DNA of 64,000 nucleotides, taken from assembly GCF_037975245.1 (NCBI RefSeq), contig NC_092578.1:13314321-13378320 (forward strand), given 5' to 3'. The translations under genes were made by a program, and so were the position numbers. The notes below the pieces were generated by a model that saw nothing but the letters and a program-made list of their open reading frames with translations, searched no databases and had not been told where the DNA came from. The stretch comes from Apostichopus japonicus (lineage: Eukaryota > Echinodermata > Holothuroidea > Aspidochirotida > Stichopodidae). How positions within the stretch are numbered: the stretch's first letter is position 1; every line of letters begins with the position of its first letter. Below, piece by piece: positions 21,415 to 33,699 of the stretch.

Positions 21415-23776
21415 GTAAGTTAGGTTTGAAGACTTGTTTTTAATTAATCTTTGGTGATATTTTTCTATGGATGCTGACTGTTCTAGTAGCACTGGCATGT
21501 TTACTGTTGTGTTACTGAATCTTGCTGTGCGTTATGGTGAGAATGAGATGGGAGTTGTTTTGTATGCTGAACCCGAGCTGCCATTATTACCTTTATTAAC
21601 TACAAATTGGATTTCAATCTGTTTAGGTGAACTTGATGAGATGTTTTTTTCTTCTTTTACTACAAGTTGTGAAGGTATAATTTAGGCCTCTACTTCACTT
21701 GGTGTAGGAGGGTCAAACACAGAGTCCTATATTACGGAGTGTTATTAAGCAGGGGAACTTAATTATTGTAGAGATAAGTATTGCTAGTGTTTTCAGCATT
21801 AATGATTGTGATGTCTGAATTTAAATTGTTGATGAAGCTTATATATATACATGTACTGTAGGTTTAGAAGTTTGAGCAGGATGTTGTGTTATGAATCCCT
21901 GGCTTTTCTGTCAATTTTAAGAGTTATAGAGGCATATTTGTTCTTCAGTATCTCATGACATCAGTAAAATTTAATAGTAAGACAATGTAAACCATGCCTT
22001 TCTTGCACAAGTAACATTTTTGTCATCATTAATTGACTTTTCCAATTTACTGAGATGCTAGGAAACTGATGTGTCTGGAGTTTGCTGTTGAGGGAAATGG
22101 CAAAAAAAAATAAGAGTTGTGGACAGTTTTCAAAATGCTCTAACAAACCTCATGAATGTAACATGTATTGTAAACATTGAAATGAGTTTAATCCATGTTA
22201 CTCTATTAGTAAACGATTAACAAAGTGGGATGATAATTAAACATGGGGAAGTGTTCAATGAAACATTCAGTTGTTGAGCCATGTTAGTTAGTTTTCATAA
22301 TGGCATTCATAATTACATTCATAATTAACATCATATAAAACACAAAATATTCTCTTTTTAAATATTCTCCAACTTCACTAACAGCACCGCTGGTTATGTA
22401 ACAGGAGACTTAGGAGACTTACTTTTGCTGACACTGCATGAAATATGAAAATATTGTCATCTTCATGGTGTACACAGCTTATTTTGTGTTTAGTTTGTTG
22501 TCAACTTTCATGAATTATTCTTTCTAGCCTATAGAGAGTATTATTTGAAATAAGATGACAGTTCATGATGCTAGTACATGATCTTTCTCGAGTTTGTCTC
22601 TTCTACTGTACTAGTCAAGACCTATAAAATTGATTTCGCTTCTTTCATTTCATTCATTTACAGAATTTATCGTCTATAGACAATAGACCAGTGTGTAGTG
22701 TGTACATATACCAAAACAAAATAGCTCATAGTAATGATTGTATTAAATTCCATCAATTTTGTTAATACCCAAGCAGTGACTAATCTCATGCCGAAAGGAG
22801 ATCAGAAATTTGTCAACCGATTTGATGTTTCCTCATGATCATTTGATATTGGATTCTGTCAAAAATTCATTAAAAATAAAGCAAAAATTTGATTTTATCA
22901 CCCTGCTGTAACCCTGTTGTACATCTTCTTTTTGAACCAACGCTAATAAACTCTCTTCACGTACTATGTCTTGCCGTTCACGCAACTTAAAAAGGTTTAC
23001 TCCAGTATAAAGACTTCATGTTTGACCAGCACATTTCAAACAAACTGTCCATCAAACAACTGCTCTGCCTTTCCTCTCTTAATCTTAATGGGTTGTTAAT
23101 CTAAATCTTGTTTAACCTGTTCTGCTCAAAAATCAATGGAGGTCAATAAAAGCAATGTGATTGCTGTTTGTAACAGGGCAGTAACAGCTTGGTACTCATT
23201 CAACATCTGAAAGTACTACCATGTATTGTGTGCTTTACCGATTAGCATCAATCCTCTCTACTTAATGGAGAGTATGAAGAATTTTAACAATCTATATAAA
23301 TCCAAAAAACCATGTTATACCCTTTACTAGTGTACTAAGCTCTCCTACAAATATTGGTGGTTGGTACATATTTAATTTTTGGATGAAGCAATATATTTGA
23401 TCTTCAGTAATTTACTGTCATTAAATATAGTTGATGAATGATGACATTCAATTAGTAGGTCTGTTCATTCAGTTGTGAAATTTTTCAGGGAAAATATCGT
23501 GTTGTCTAATTAATTAGTCAATTTGAGAAATGTGATGACCAGACAACTTTGTATAGAACCGTTTTAATCTGTTACAAATTCTCAAAGAGGAATTATGTTC
23601 ATCAAACATATAAGCACAAGTCTCAATTTAGTAGCTCTGTGAATAATTAATAATCCAACTAACTGGACCAGTGGTAATATGCCACTACAGGTCACAAACA
23701 ATCATTTTGAAAGAGCTCTCCCATAATTTGGTAATATACTGTAACTTGCCTGTTTGTATTCCATTGTTGATTTAGT

Positions 23777-23826
23777 TCAATTCAACTCTATTCAATTCAG
23801 TTCAGTTCAAATTCAATTCAATTCAT
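23777..23826. repeat. TTCAA-type simple repeat
   Basis: Variants of TTCAA and TTCAG repeat about ten times in direct orientation. Confidence 0.75.
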
Positions 23827-26169
23827 TGACTGGTGCAGTACAAATAACATGGTGATAACATACAGTATATATTTGTAACAGAATTCATACTACTGTATTA
23901 TAAGGACTCCGAGCAAACAGACAAATAACAAGTCTGAGAACGCAGCTACATATCTTAGTCACTGACAAGCCTGACATGAAAGGAAACTAGTAAGTTTGAG
24001 AGAATATTATGCAAATCCTGGCTACATGTAGCCTTTAAGAGAATTCTTAATTGTATTTTGTAATTAATGTATTCCAGAAGATTATGCCCATGTTTTACTC
24101 AGCTCTGTCTCTGTTGTAGCTTTAACCTTAGGAATATATATGTAGAGCTCATTGCGTAATAATTCACTCATTTTGAAACAATAATTAGCAGCAAATTGAC
24201 AAAAATGTTCACATTCCTGACCGTCATTGCTTCGTCCAGAATGATTATTCAGTAAACTTTCAGTACAGTTGGTCAAATGAACTGTGCTCTTTGTACAGTG
24301 CACAAGAAAGATGGGATCATGCACTTTAAAATAATTTTAAGTTGGGCCAACTACTTTGAAATCAGTTTTGATGGAGCCTCATGGAGGGCTGGACTAGACA
24401 AGATCATAATCCATGAATTTCAAAAGAAGTTTACAAGTTTGCCTTGAGGTTTGCGGAGAGTGGGACTCCTCAACGGCCTTGGCCTTCGTTATAGATGTTT
24501 ACAAACTCTAATTCTGGAACACAGATGTCTAGTGTGGTGCACAGATGTGGCGTTTTTAGCGGAAGCAATAACTACAGGCAGTGGCCAATTCCATGTGGGG
24601 GCAAAGTGCGCCTCTGGTGTGCTCACCACTCATTTTCCCGGCTCAAGTAGCATACATGCACAAGGAATAATAAATATGGTTGGTTGATATTACATGTTAT
24701 ACTGAATCAGTTTAACATGCTCACATCTCAATATATAAGACATGAGTTGAGGGATTCTACCAATAATGAAATACCTTGTTAACCATCACAGTCAGTATAT
24801 GATCAGTCTTACTGCATCAAAAACTCTTATATTTATGACGACAATATATCTTGTGAGTATTTAAATTAACAACAGTCAAGTATGATAATGATACTATTCC
24901 TGTTCACATACAGTATTATACAAGGTAATGTGGTCTCAAATTAAATGCCCCCCCCCCCACATTTGTATCAACACCAGTAGGTCAGTTTGTATATATCATG
25001 CAATGTGGTCACTTATTTGAATCTCATTCTACAGTAGATAGCCAATTACATATCCACTGTTTCAAACTTGTTAATTCATCTGTTAATTTGGAGTTTTGGG
25101 TCAGTAGTAATGGGGATGTTAACTGGCGGTCCTAGGAACAGAAATGGTGTGGCCATGGTGTGGCCATGATTTACGCTTGCCTTGTAACTAGGTTGGATAC
25201 TGATCATCGAAACTGATAGCTTGACTACAACCTGTGTTCCTCCACAATCGTCACACCTGGGAACCTTTCTGATAATGAGCTTATGTAGGCTTCCAAACCT
25301 TGGGAAATACTAAACTAACTCAAAAATACTGTACATAGTTGTTAGAAATGGCTGCCTGTTTCCAGATTGCGTGAAAAATATTCATAACTGTTAATACCAA
25401 GATATATAGCTACAGACTGCAGTTAAACTTGATATTTATTAACCACAGCTTTTTGCTCATGTTCTTTAATAATCGAAACAAAACTTGTGAAGAATTACAG
25501 AATTTATTGGTTTACCATTTCGTGGCTTTAGGAACCTGGCATGAGTATGTAATGGATGGAACCCCTACAGTATGGAATATTATGTGTGGTTGGTTCATTG
25601 CAAACTCCAAACCACATGGCTTGTGTTAGCAAGCAAAATCACTACTTAGCAGGAAATAATGGTTTTGTAATCTCAGGAGGGGATGAAATTTTGATGAACA
25701 AGTGGTATGAATTATTGGAAAGGTAAAGTCATTCAAAATACCAGACTTTTCACAAGCTCCTAGGAGGTGATTGCCAACTCTATGATCTAATAGGGGTAAT
25801 TAAGGTTAAAAGACTGTTAGGATTATAGTGCTTGAGAATTGTAAAAATTATTAAAAAGAATGACTGGAGCAAAGTTAAAAGGTTTAAAGTCATTCAAGTG
25901 ACAGGAGTTTATTTAACATGGCATATGAGCCTATGACCCTCTTACTCCTGTGTAATGCCTGAACAAACATGTGATCAGGGAAACTTGCAAACAGTCTTTA
26001 GCACCATTTGTCTTTATAAAATATTCTTAATGAAGTGTAAATAAATATACTTTATACTTTATAATGTAGATTACTCTAAGCTTCCTAAATTTGATCATTC
26101 ATAGATTCTGGCTTTTATGGTTTATATTGTTTTGAATTCATATAGTTATGTACCAGCCATGGTGAAAGG

Positions 26170-26755
26170 ATGAGTGGTTCCAACTGTTTCTCAAAACTAA
26201 AGTGGCGGAAAAGCTCACTTATTCATTTCCAACTTGAAAATTATTTTAGGTTTTTGCATTTTGCATCTATATAAAGTTAGTTCTTCATTGTCCATAAGAA
26301 CTTAATAACTCTCAATGGTCATAATTTACCACCATCATAGTGTGTTAGGGCACCACAATCTCCAAGGAATAGTACAGTACTCCTTAAACCCTTTGTTATC
26401 CCTGGGATGGAGTCAGCACCTTATGTAGTAACTATGGTTTGATCATTGGTGGTGCAGGTGGGCAGGGTTATGGATAATTTTCTCTTTGTGTATTTGCTCA
26501 GTTTTCTTTGCACCTACACCTTTTTGCTGTGTGTATCTAGTGGTAGGGTATCTATGAGGATAGGACCACCTTTCAACCTGTTTTGGGGCAAACAGGTCAT
26601 CATTTGAAAATCTACCTACCTATCCTGCCCTAGTACCAAGAGGCAAGAGTCCAAGATCCCTATTGGTAGGCTCTATGCCACCCCCTCCCTCTAATCCGTC
26701 TTTGCTATGTATATGGTCAATTCCATGGTGACTCGCGTGACATTTTTACTCAAAT
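26170..26755 (+). repeat. Left inverted arm of fold-back
   Basis: Pairs with 28503-29088. Its inner end contains one motif copy (26728-26741, reverse orientation) that mirrors the copy at 28517-28530. Just inside (26760-26840) is a partial, diverged repeat of the arm end (CTATCCTGCC and GGTCAATTCCATG blocks), a small local duplication. Confidence 0.9.
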
Positions 26756-28530
26756 GTCACGCCCTGCCCTATCCTGCCAAATCCTGCCCTAGTACCTAAG
26801 GAATCTTGGAAGGGATATAGCATATGGTCAATTCCATGATAAGGTCAACATCATACCAAAAAATTTAAAATCATTGTACATTAAAATTGTACCAGTTTCC
26901 AATAAATAGAATACTTGTAGTTACTAAAAATAATTTTTTCACCCCCGAAACATCATTTGTTTTATTATGGGGTCGGTTATAACAAATGGTTCCCGTTGTA
27001 ACTAAATTATGAAAAATACAGTGAAATTTCATTTTGTGCAGATTTGTACATAGTAATCATAGATATCATCAGTTTTTTGGACTAATTATATTTGCTATAG
27101 CATAGTGCTCACTTAATAGCTTCAATTTTTTTTCGACATCAAGGCATTAGACAATAGTGGTGATTTGAAAACACCCTCGATTTACTGTCATGCGAGTCAC
27201 AAAATTTACTGTTTTTTTTTTTTTTCTCCTTGCCTGCACAATAGTTTTACTCCAAATAATGAATATCAAGTCTTCACATAGATACCAAAACGATTACTGA
27301 ATTTTCCTTTTTAGAAGATATTCAAATTTTGCAGAAAATCACCCTTTACGAATGTCACGTGAGTCACGTCACGCGAGTCACATCAAATCAAGATAGTGTT
27401 TCTACCTATTTACTGTGTGAAAATTACAGGGATGTTATCTAGTTTGATGAATGAATCACTGATTAAAGATATCATATATGCATTCCCCTTTAATTAGGCA
27501 ACTTGAATAATATGGGCACACATAATGTAACTAATCATCATAATTTCATTTGATATATCAGAATTTAAAATCATGAATATTTATTCGCAATATAATGCCT
27601 ATTTTATCACCACATTTGGAAAGTTAGCACATGTCATTGATTTTTTAGTATTATACTAAAACATAATCTATATTTGTATCTGGCAATGCCATGTGCTATG
27701 ACTTGACAACCTTAAGGTCTTAACTGCTCAATCATTCCCAAAATCCTATGAGCGAATGTATCTTCTCAAATATTACACTTTTGGTTTATTCAAATATGAC
27801 AAATGAGAATGGTAATTTGAATCACATTTTGATAGATCTGTTTCTTCTATAACTTTCAAATGAGTGACTTCAACAGACTAAATATTGTTATAAATATTAA
27901 TTGACAAAATATATTGCCTGAACAACTGTACTACCCGTACAGTATATTACCTACTGTCTGCAGTCATGAAGGTAACTCGGGGACATTAATATTATATGGA
28001 CATTCCCAAGGGAAGTACCTTTTGGACACTTTCTAGACCAATGAATGTTATATTTCACTATGCAAGATCTGTACCTTCAATTCACTACTGCATTTGGTCT
28101 AGAACTATCCGAAGAGTGAACTTGTCACGTGAGTCACGTTTTCTTGTCACGCGAGTCACAATACATCTTCATCATTATTTTCATGCGTTACAACTTGTTT
28201 TCAAAGTTGCATAGCAATTGAGGTACAGAGGTATTTTTCAACTTCTGTATGATTATAAAAAGTGATTGGAAAAATTTTAATAAGACATAAGAAATCGAAC
28301 ATTTGTGTGTGCATTCTGATTTTTGCTAATAGTAACTGTCACGCGAGTCACGTTTAGTTTTTCGCCAATTTCACCCCCAATACTTGAGGTATAAATATTT
28401 TTTCTCTACTGTTGTAAGCATTAAGGCGTACATTCACTGCTACATTAATGCTTTTCTCCCAGGTATTTTCTTTATTTGTTAAATGATATCAAATAGAGAG
28501 GAATTTGAGTAAAAATGTCACGCGAGTCAC
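26728..28530. repeat. Dispersed 14-bp motif array GTCACGCGAGTCAC
   Basis: Copies: 26728 (reverse), 27187 (GTCATGCGAGTCAC), 27354 (GTCACGTGAGTCAC), 27368, 28124 (GTCACGTGAGTCAC), 28146, 28338 and 28517. The pair at 27354/27368 is directly adjacent. The motif is a direct repeat GTCAC-GCGA-GTCAC. The three variants each differ from the consensus by a single CpG to TpG change. It parallels the GTCCC-ATCA-GTCAC motif (reverse strand) of the 9370-11549 locus. Confidence 0.85.
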
Positions 28531-29088
28531 CATGGAATTGACCATATACATAGCAAAGACGGATTAGAGGGAGGGGGTGGCATAGAGCCTACCAATAGGG
28601 ATCTTGGACTTTTGCCTCTTGGTACTAGGGCAGGATAGGTAGGTAGATTTTCAAATGATGACCTGTTTGCCCCAAAACAGGTTGAAAGGTGGTCCTATCC
28701 TCATAGATACCCTACCACTAGATACACACAGCAAAAAGGTGTAGGTGCAAAGAAAACTGAGCAAATACACAAAGAGAAAATTATCCATAACCCTGCCCAC
28801 CTGCACCACCAATGATCAAACCATAGTTACTACATAAGGTGCTGACTCCATCCCAGGGATAACAAAGGGTTTAAGGAGTACTGTACTATTCCTTGGAGAT
28901 TGTGGTGCCCTAACACACTATGATGGTGGTAAATTATGACCATTGAGAGTTATTAAGTTCTTATGGACAATGAAGAACTAACTTTATATAGATGCAAAAT
29001 GCAAAAACCTAAAATAATTTTCAAGTTGGAAATGAATAAGTGAGCTTTTCCGCCACTTTAGTTTTGAGAAACAGTTGGAACCACTCAT
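28503..29088 (-). repeat. Right inverted arm of fold-back
   Basis: Reverse complement of 26170-26755, equal in length. Confidence 0.9.
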
Positions 29089-29930
29089 GATTGCTATATG
29101 ACAGTCCCCACATCCATACTCCCATGGATGTATGCTAGTGCAGTCCTCCCCAAGACCCCCCCCCCCATTGCACTGGTCCTGCAATATCCCATGGTTGGCC
29201 ACTCTACATCCTTCCTAGAATTCAGTAGTTTTGTGCTACTCCCACCAATGATCCATATCGCACTACGTAAATTGTGAAAATCTGCTCAGATATATATTTT
29301 TAATGTTTTTGATCCCTAAATGGTCTGTTCCTGATACCTTACTCTTCTGACCTGTTGTTTACTAATTGTGTATTTAACTGTGTACATCAATAGGCATACT
29401 CTTTTTCATTTACAAGGACTTATTAACTCATTTCCCGTATGTCCATCCTATCAGTGAACTAGTTTTAGTTCATGGCCACAGTTTTGGAGTTGGAATGTGA
29501 TTGGATTTTTCCCTGCTGAGATGCCCATAGGAAATTAGGTGAGATTGTTGATAAAAGTTTGATTCGATTTAGAATTTTCAGAATTCAGATGCTTAATGAG
29601 CTGCCGTACTAAATAACCGCAGGGTAGAAACGAACTCTTGTAGTGAAATTGTTGCTTTTCATGCTCAGTTCTCTAAAGGTTTGTATGGGGGGGGGAGGGG
29701 AGGGGAGGGGAAGGGGAGGCAAAACAAACTAAAATAGTAAAAAGAATCGTACCAAACTTACAAACATCCTGTTTGCCGTTTTGCACTCAGGCAGTAAGAC
29801 TTCAAATGACATTTATGGTTCCTTCTATTGAGTGGTTGTCTTCAACTTCTTAAAATGTTGAAGTTTTGGGTTGTTTGCTATCTAGGTGAGCACTCTGTAC
29901 AAGGTTGTATCTTCTATATGAAGCAAATAA
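29089..29930. other. Intron with G-rich tract
   Basis: At about 29687-29719 runs of four or more G separated by single A could form a G-quadruplex on the + strand. No gene is seen. Confidence 0.5.
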
Positions 29931-30235
29931 GAGCGTGGTGGACAATTAGCTAAGGCGTCGGACTTGTGATCCAAGGATTGCTGGTTCCATTCCTGCCCAG
30001 TTCATTCCTTTGTGTCCTTTGGCAAGATGATTTATCTCACTTGCCTCTCTCCACCCAGAGGTTAAATGGGTACCTGTGAGGTAACTTGTCATTGGGTGTG
30101 GAATATAACTGCAGCTGCCTGAATGGATTGTGTCTGTGACAGGTTATCATTTACCAGGGGTAATATAACGTCCGTCAAGCGCTTTAAGACCTATCACTGG
30201 TATAAAGCCCTAGAACATTATGATTATTTATAAAT
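29931..30235 (+). mobile_element. tRNA-derived SINE, second family
   Basis: It starts GAGCGTGGTGGACAATTAGC (A-box-like) and has a B box GGTTCCATTCC at 29983-29993. The 3' part contains GCGCTTTAAGACC and ends in an AT-rich tail (CATTATGATTATTTA). This body differs from the SINE at 5797 and 17618. The layout (tRNA head, conserved middle, short AT tail) is that of a V- or core-type SINE, but the family is not assigned. Confidence 0.75.
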
Positions 30236-31790
30236 GCATGACCTATATGGCCTTGAGAAAGACTGTTACTGTCCCAAACTAACATCAACACTTTACCCAT
30301 GTTAGGTGTTTTCAATTATTTTTCATGGGCCTTAAATAGGAACTTAATTGGTGCAAAGGGCCATGTACAGTAGAATAACAATCTCACCTTAAGAACCTAA
30401 AGATATGTGCTTATAGTGCAGGTCCGTCAGTTGGGTGTTCAAAGTCTTAGGGGTCCACATGTACTCAATATAAGTGAAAGATTATGGGCCAATTTTTTTG
30501 GTTGTGGGCTGAATTGGAATATTTTTACTGGCCTGTAAAGAACCCCCTCCCCCCACCCCAAGGCCTGCAACAGTCCCCATGTATAGGATATGCACCAAAG
30601 TCCAGTCTATTTTGTTTAACATTGGTAATACTCCAAGTTGAATGAGTCTATTTTCAAGCTAGTTGCACCATTTTTGGTGAGAATTAATACTTTACATTGT
30701 TCATATAGAACAATGTATATATCTTACTAATTACTAACTTACTAAGGATGTTTGGATGGATGATTTGAACAAGTCTGTGATAACATCATTGAGCCTGATC
30801 ATGTACTTGAATTTCTTGTTTTTCTCTCATTACTACGTTTATTATCTTGATTTCCTAAAGAGGTGGGCAGTGCTAATATTTCAGAGGTGATATTTAAACA
30901 GTATAAACTTTTGACCTTCCCTCCCTGCTGTGTTATTTTTCATTTGCAGGATTTTGTTTTTCACCATGAAAAATAAAATATGAATAACAAGGATCATAAT
31001 AACATTTAATAAACAAGCTACATGGTAATGTATCTGAAGGCAGTCGACATCTTGTCACCCATGTAAATGCAACACGGTATATAATCAGTTTGAACAGGAA
31101 CGCTTTGGTTACATTGATAAAGAAAAATGTCAAGAATGCACAGCGTAATTAGAGCAACCGTTGACGTTTGATCGAAGCAGGTGAAGGGATTTGTTTGATC
31201 GCTGTGACGAGGAAACGTAATCGTAAGCTCATTATTCTCATTAATGAGCCGTCTCAGATCCTGTTTGCAAGCTAGATTCAGATGAAACGCTGGATAATAA
31301 CCACATGAAGGTAGCCTGCCTAGATCAGTGGGAAACAGTGCTGGGAGACGGAAAATTATCAGGTTACGATTTAAGGCCCACATCTTGAAAACTGAAGTGT
31401 TTATAAGTTGTTATGAGCTTCTATCAATGTCAACTGTATCTTTTATGTGTAGAGCTTTAAGGACAGACATAGTGGATGTTAAGCACAATAATTTACACAT
31501 AGATTGGCTCGTTGGAAGAGAATTGAAATTCATTAGAGACAAGTTTTGAAAGCAACTTTCCATTAAAAGGAGGATAGTCCAGAGGGAATTTTTTTTTGAC
31601 CGACGAAAGAGTCCTCATGTTCTAAGCATTCTGGTGAGATTTGCAAGCAGTTGCTACATATAGTAGTGTTATATCGAGATCATGAATATTGAAAATTTCA
31701 CAGATTGCACCATATATGTGAACTTGAACCAAATAGGTGTGCTGTAGCAGCACACTGACAAATTTCTGTTACATTTCTCTCAAAACTTTA
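30236..31790. other. Intron, possible conserved noncoding block
   Basis: At about 31140-31390 base composition is more even and CpG-containing than the surroundings. A 121-codon - strand frame (31018-31383) spans it without recognisable domain or splice sites. It may be a conserved regulatory block, but that needs comparison with other genomes. At about 31622 the phrase TAAGCATTCTGGTGAGATTT also occurs at 42143, so a dispersed repeat lies here. Confidence 0.35.
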
Positions 31791-31798
31791 CATCCATT

Positions 31799-31890
31799 TT
31801 AATAATAATAATAATAATAATAATAATGACTTATATAGTGCCAAATCAGTAGACAAAAGTCACTGCTCACTGGTCACGGCTTTACAAAGA
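31799..31890 (-). mobile_element. (AAT)n tract and SINE/LINE 3' end
   Basis: About nine AAT units (31799-31828) are followed by GACTTATATAGTGCC. On the - strand this reads as a retroelement 3' end with ATT-type tail. Only the end is present. Confidence 0.5.
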
Positions 31891-33068
31891 AAGCAAATTA
31901 ATTTACAAAAGAACAAGTGAAAATATGGGTCTTAAGTAAATTTTTGAAAGTAGAAAGTTTTTCCTCAAATTGTGATACATTTCAACATGACGACACTACA
32001 GTCATTGATTGTTTACTTAACTGTAGAAGTGCAGATAGCAGAGTTACTGCAGGTAGAAAACAGAAGAGAGATTAGAAAGTAGAATTATCGCCAGAGTTCT
32101 GTGAATGGACATCTGTGTTTAACATAAAACCATGGAAATTTATCTGTAAATGATGCCACTTAATGCAATACCTTGGAAAAGAGTTTATAAAATGAATTGC
32201 AACTGGAACCTCATTCTGTGATTGCAACTATTGGACCTCATGCCTGTCAGACTGACCTCCCCCCCCCCTCCCCCTTCTTCCAACTCCCTAATACTGCTTT
32301 CATGGAGCTGCTACTTGTAGCTACCCACTACCTCACTCTGGAAGGCCTGACACCTGTGAGAAGACTTTTGAGATGAAGTCCTAATCATTCTTTCTTGAAT
32401 GCTAATGTCTCTGAAAAAGTTTTCATTCTACAAACTGTGACTAAAAATGCAGTACAGAGTAAGTACTGTTGAAAACATTGTTAATTTCACAACTATTAAT
32501 TTGTCAGAACCAAACACAGTAATTAGTTTTCAGTAATTACATCCATTCATGAATGTATTTGGCTTAAACTTTTGTTAAATCAAATAACTTTGACTGTATT
32601 GTCTCAGTACTGTCTGGCAGTTATATATATCAATAAAGGTTAAAGTTAAAGTTGAAGGTTTACAGTCTTGTATGAGGCTAATGCCTCCTCACACGACTTT
32701 ACAACTTAACCCACTTAAAAATTTCTCACAAATGCCTGCAGTTAGTTTCAACATCAACCAAATTTGATGAGTGCTGATTGGTATATTAATTGGTGTTATT
32801 TGCTAAAAAGTAGAATACTTGAATGTGAGGATTTTTCCAAGGTGCTGTAATCATTGTATCAACCTTAATTTCAAACAGATAGAAATATGTTTTTTTTCAT
32901 TGTTTTCATAGGAATGAAAACTAGGATGATGGCAAATGTGTGTCTGTATGTTTGTATACATGTGTGAAGCATTGGCTTGTAATCACTATGACTCAAAAAG
33001 TACTAAAGACAAACTAAATTGGTATGTGGATGTACCTGCAGTAGTAGAAGAACCCTTAAGTTGTCTAT
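31891..33068. other. Intron, no gene seen
   Basis: A C-rich tract lies at about 32258-32276. TTAAAGTTAAAG repeats at 32640 introduce the AGGTCA-rich region that follows. Confidence 0.5.
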
Positions 33069-33640
33069 GTCAGTCAAAGGTAATTTTAGGCCAACAGAGG
33101 TCAAAGTCTGAAAAACCTTGTAACATGATTTAACTTAAAAAGAGAGCTAATCATCTGTTGCAGAGGTCAAAGGTCGTTTGAGGTCACCAGTGGTCAAAGT
33201 ATGACAACCTTGTTAACTCTCTGACTTTGATGAAAAAGCTTGAATGAACTTTGTATGTAGTATGTGGATCCTCATCTGTGTACCTGTACAAGTTCCATAT
33301 TGGGTTTGGCAGAGGTCAAAGGTCATTTGAGATCACTGTGGGTAACACTCTTCAAATTTTTCTGACTTTGTAACTTCCAAAGACAAAGCTTGGATAAAGT
33401 TAATACATGGTGTGTAGATCGACCATACTGGGAGCAAAGAACCTTGGGTTTCTTTATTGCCTGTGGCCAAAGGTCCTCTGAGAACAGTAGAGGTCAAAGT
33501 CTGAAAACCTTGTAAACACAATTTAATCCCAGAGTAACTTGCTGGATGAACTTCATACTGAGTGTATACATTCAAGGTAATGAGTAGCATTCTGTTGTAG
33601 CTATCTGTAGAGGTCAAAGGTGGTATGAGGTCAAACTTTG
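33069..33640. repeat. Degenerate tandem repeat with AGGTCA/DR1 motifs
   Basis: A diverged unit of roughly 110-160 bp recurs, built around AGAGGTCAAAGGTC, then GTCAAAGTCTGAAAACCTTG and CTTTG...GGATGAACTT. DR1-type nuclear receptor sites occur at 33164-33176, 33313-33325 (perfect AGGTCAAAGGTCA) and 33611-33623, with extra AGGTCA half-sites. A shorter related block lies at 38215-38440. Confidence 0.6.
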
Positions 33641-33699
33641 AAGAAGAAAACAAAGTGTGCAGTGTTGAATGCTACATAAAACATGCCAATGAATCGCTA

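Larger units (their letters stand above)
19682..26169. other. Long intronic stretch, little recognisable
   Basis: Only a candidate microexon (21379-21414), a TTCAA-rich simple repeat (about 23777-23826) and a C-run at about 24948-24958 stand out. Frames at 21467-21685 and 24451-24687 lack splice context and recognisable domains. Confidence 0.5.
26170..29088. mobile_element. 2.9-kb fold-back element with 586-bp inverted arms
   Basis: The left arm (26170-26755) and right arm (28503-29088) are both 586 bp and match as reverse complements with no indel. By eye I found one mismatch, near 26650. The 1747-bp centre has no coding frame of note. No target duplication was found at the outer ends (left flank ends GAAAGG, right flank starts GATTGC). 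The arms read outward-in from ATGAGTGGTTCC. The centre and inner arm ends carry eight copies of the motif GTCACGCGAGTCAC. Near-identity of the arms implies recent origin or gene conversion. A fold-back or long-TIR DNA transposon is the best fit; the superfamily is unknown. Confidence 0.85.

Noticed and set aside
31018-31383. A 121-codon frame on the - strand
   Set aside because: No recognisable domain or convincing splice signals, and an overlapping + frame is similarly open; kept only as a possible conserved noncoding block.
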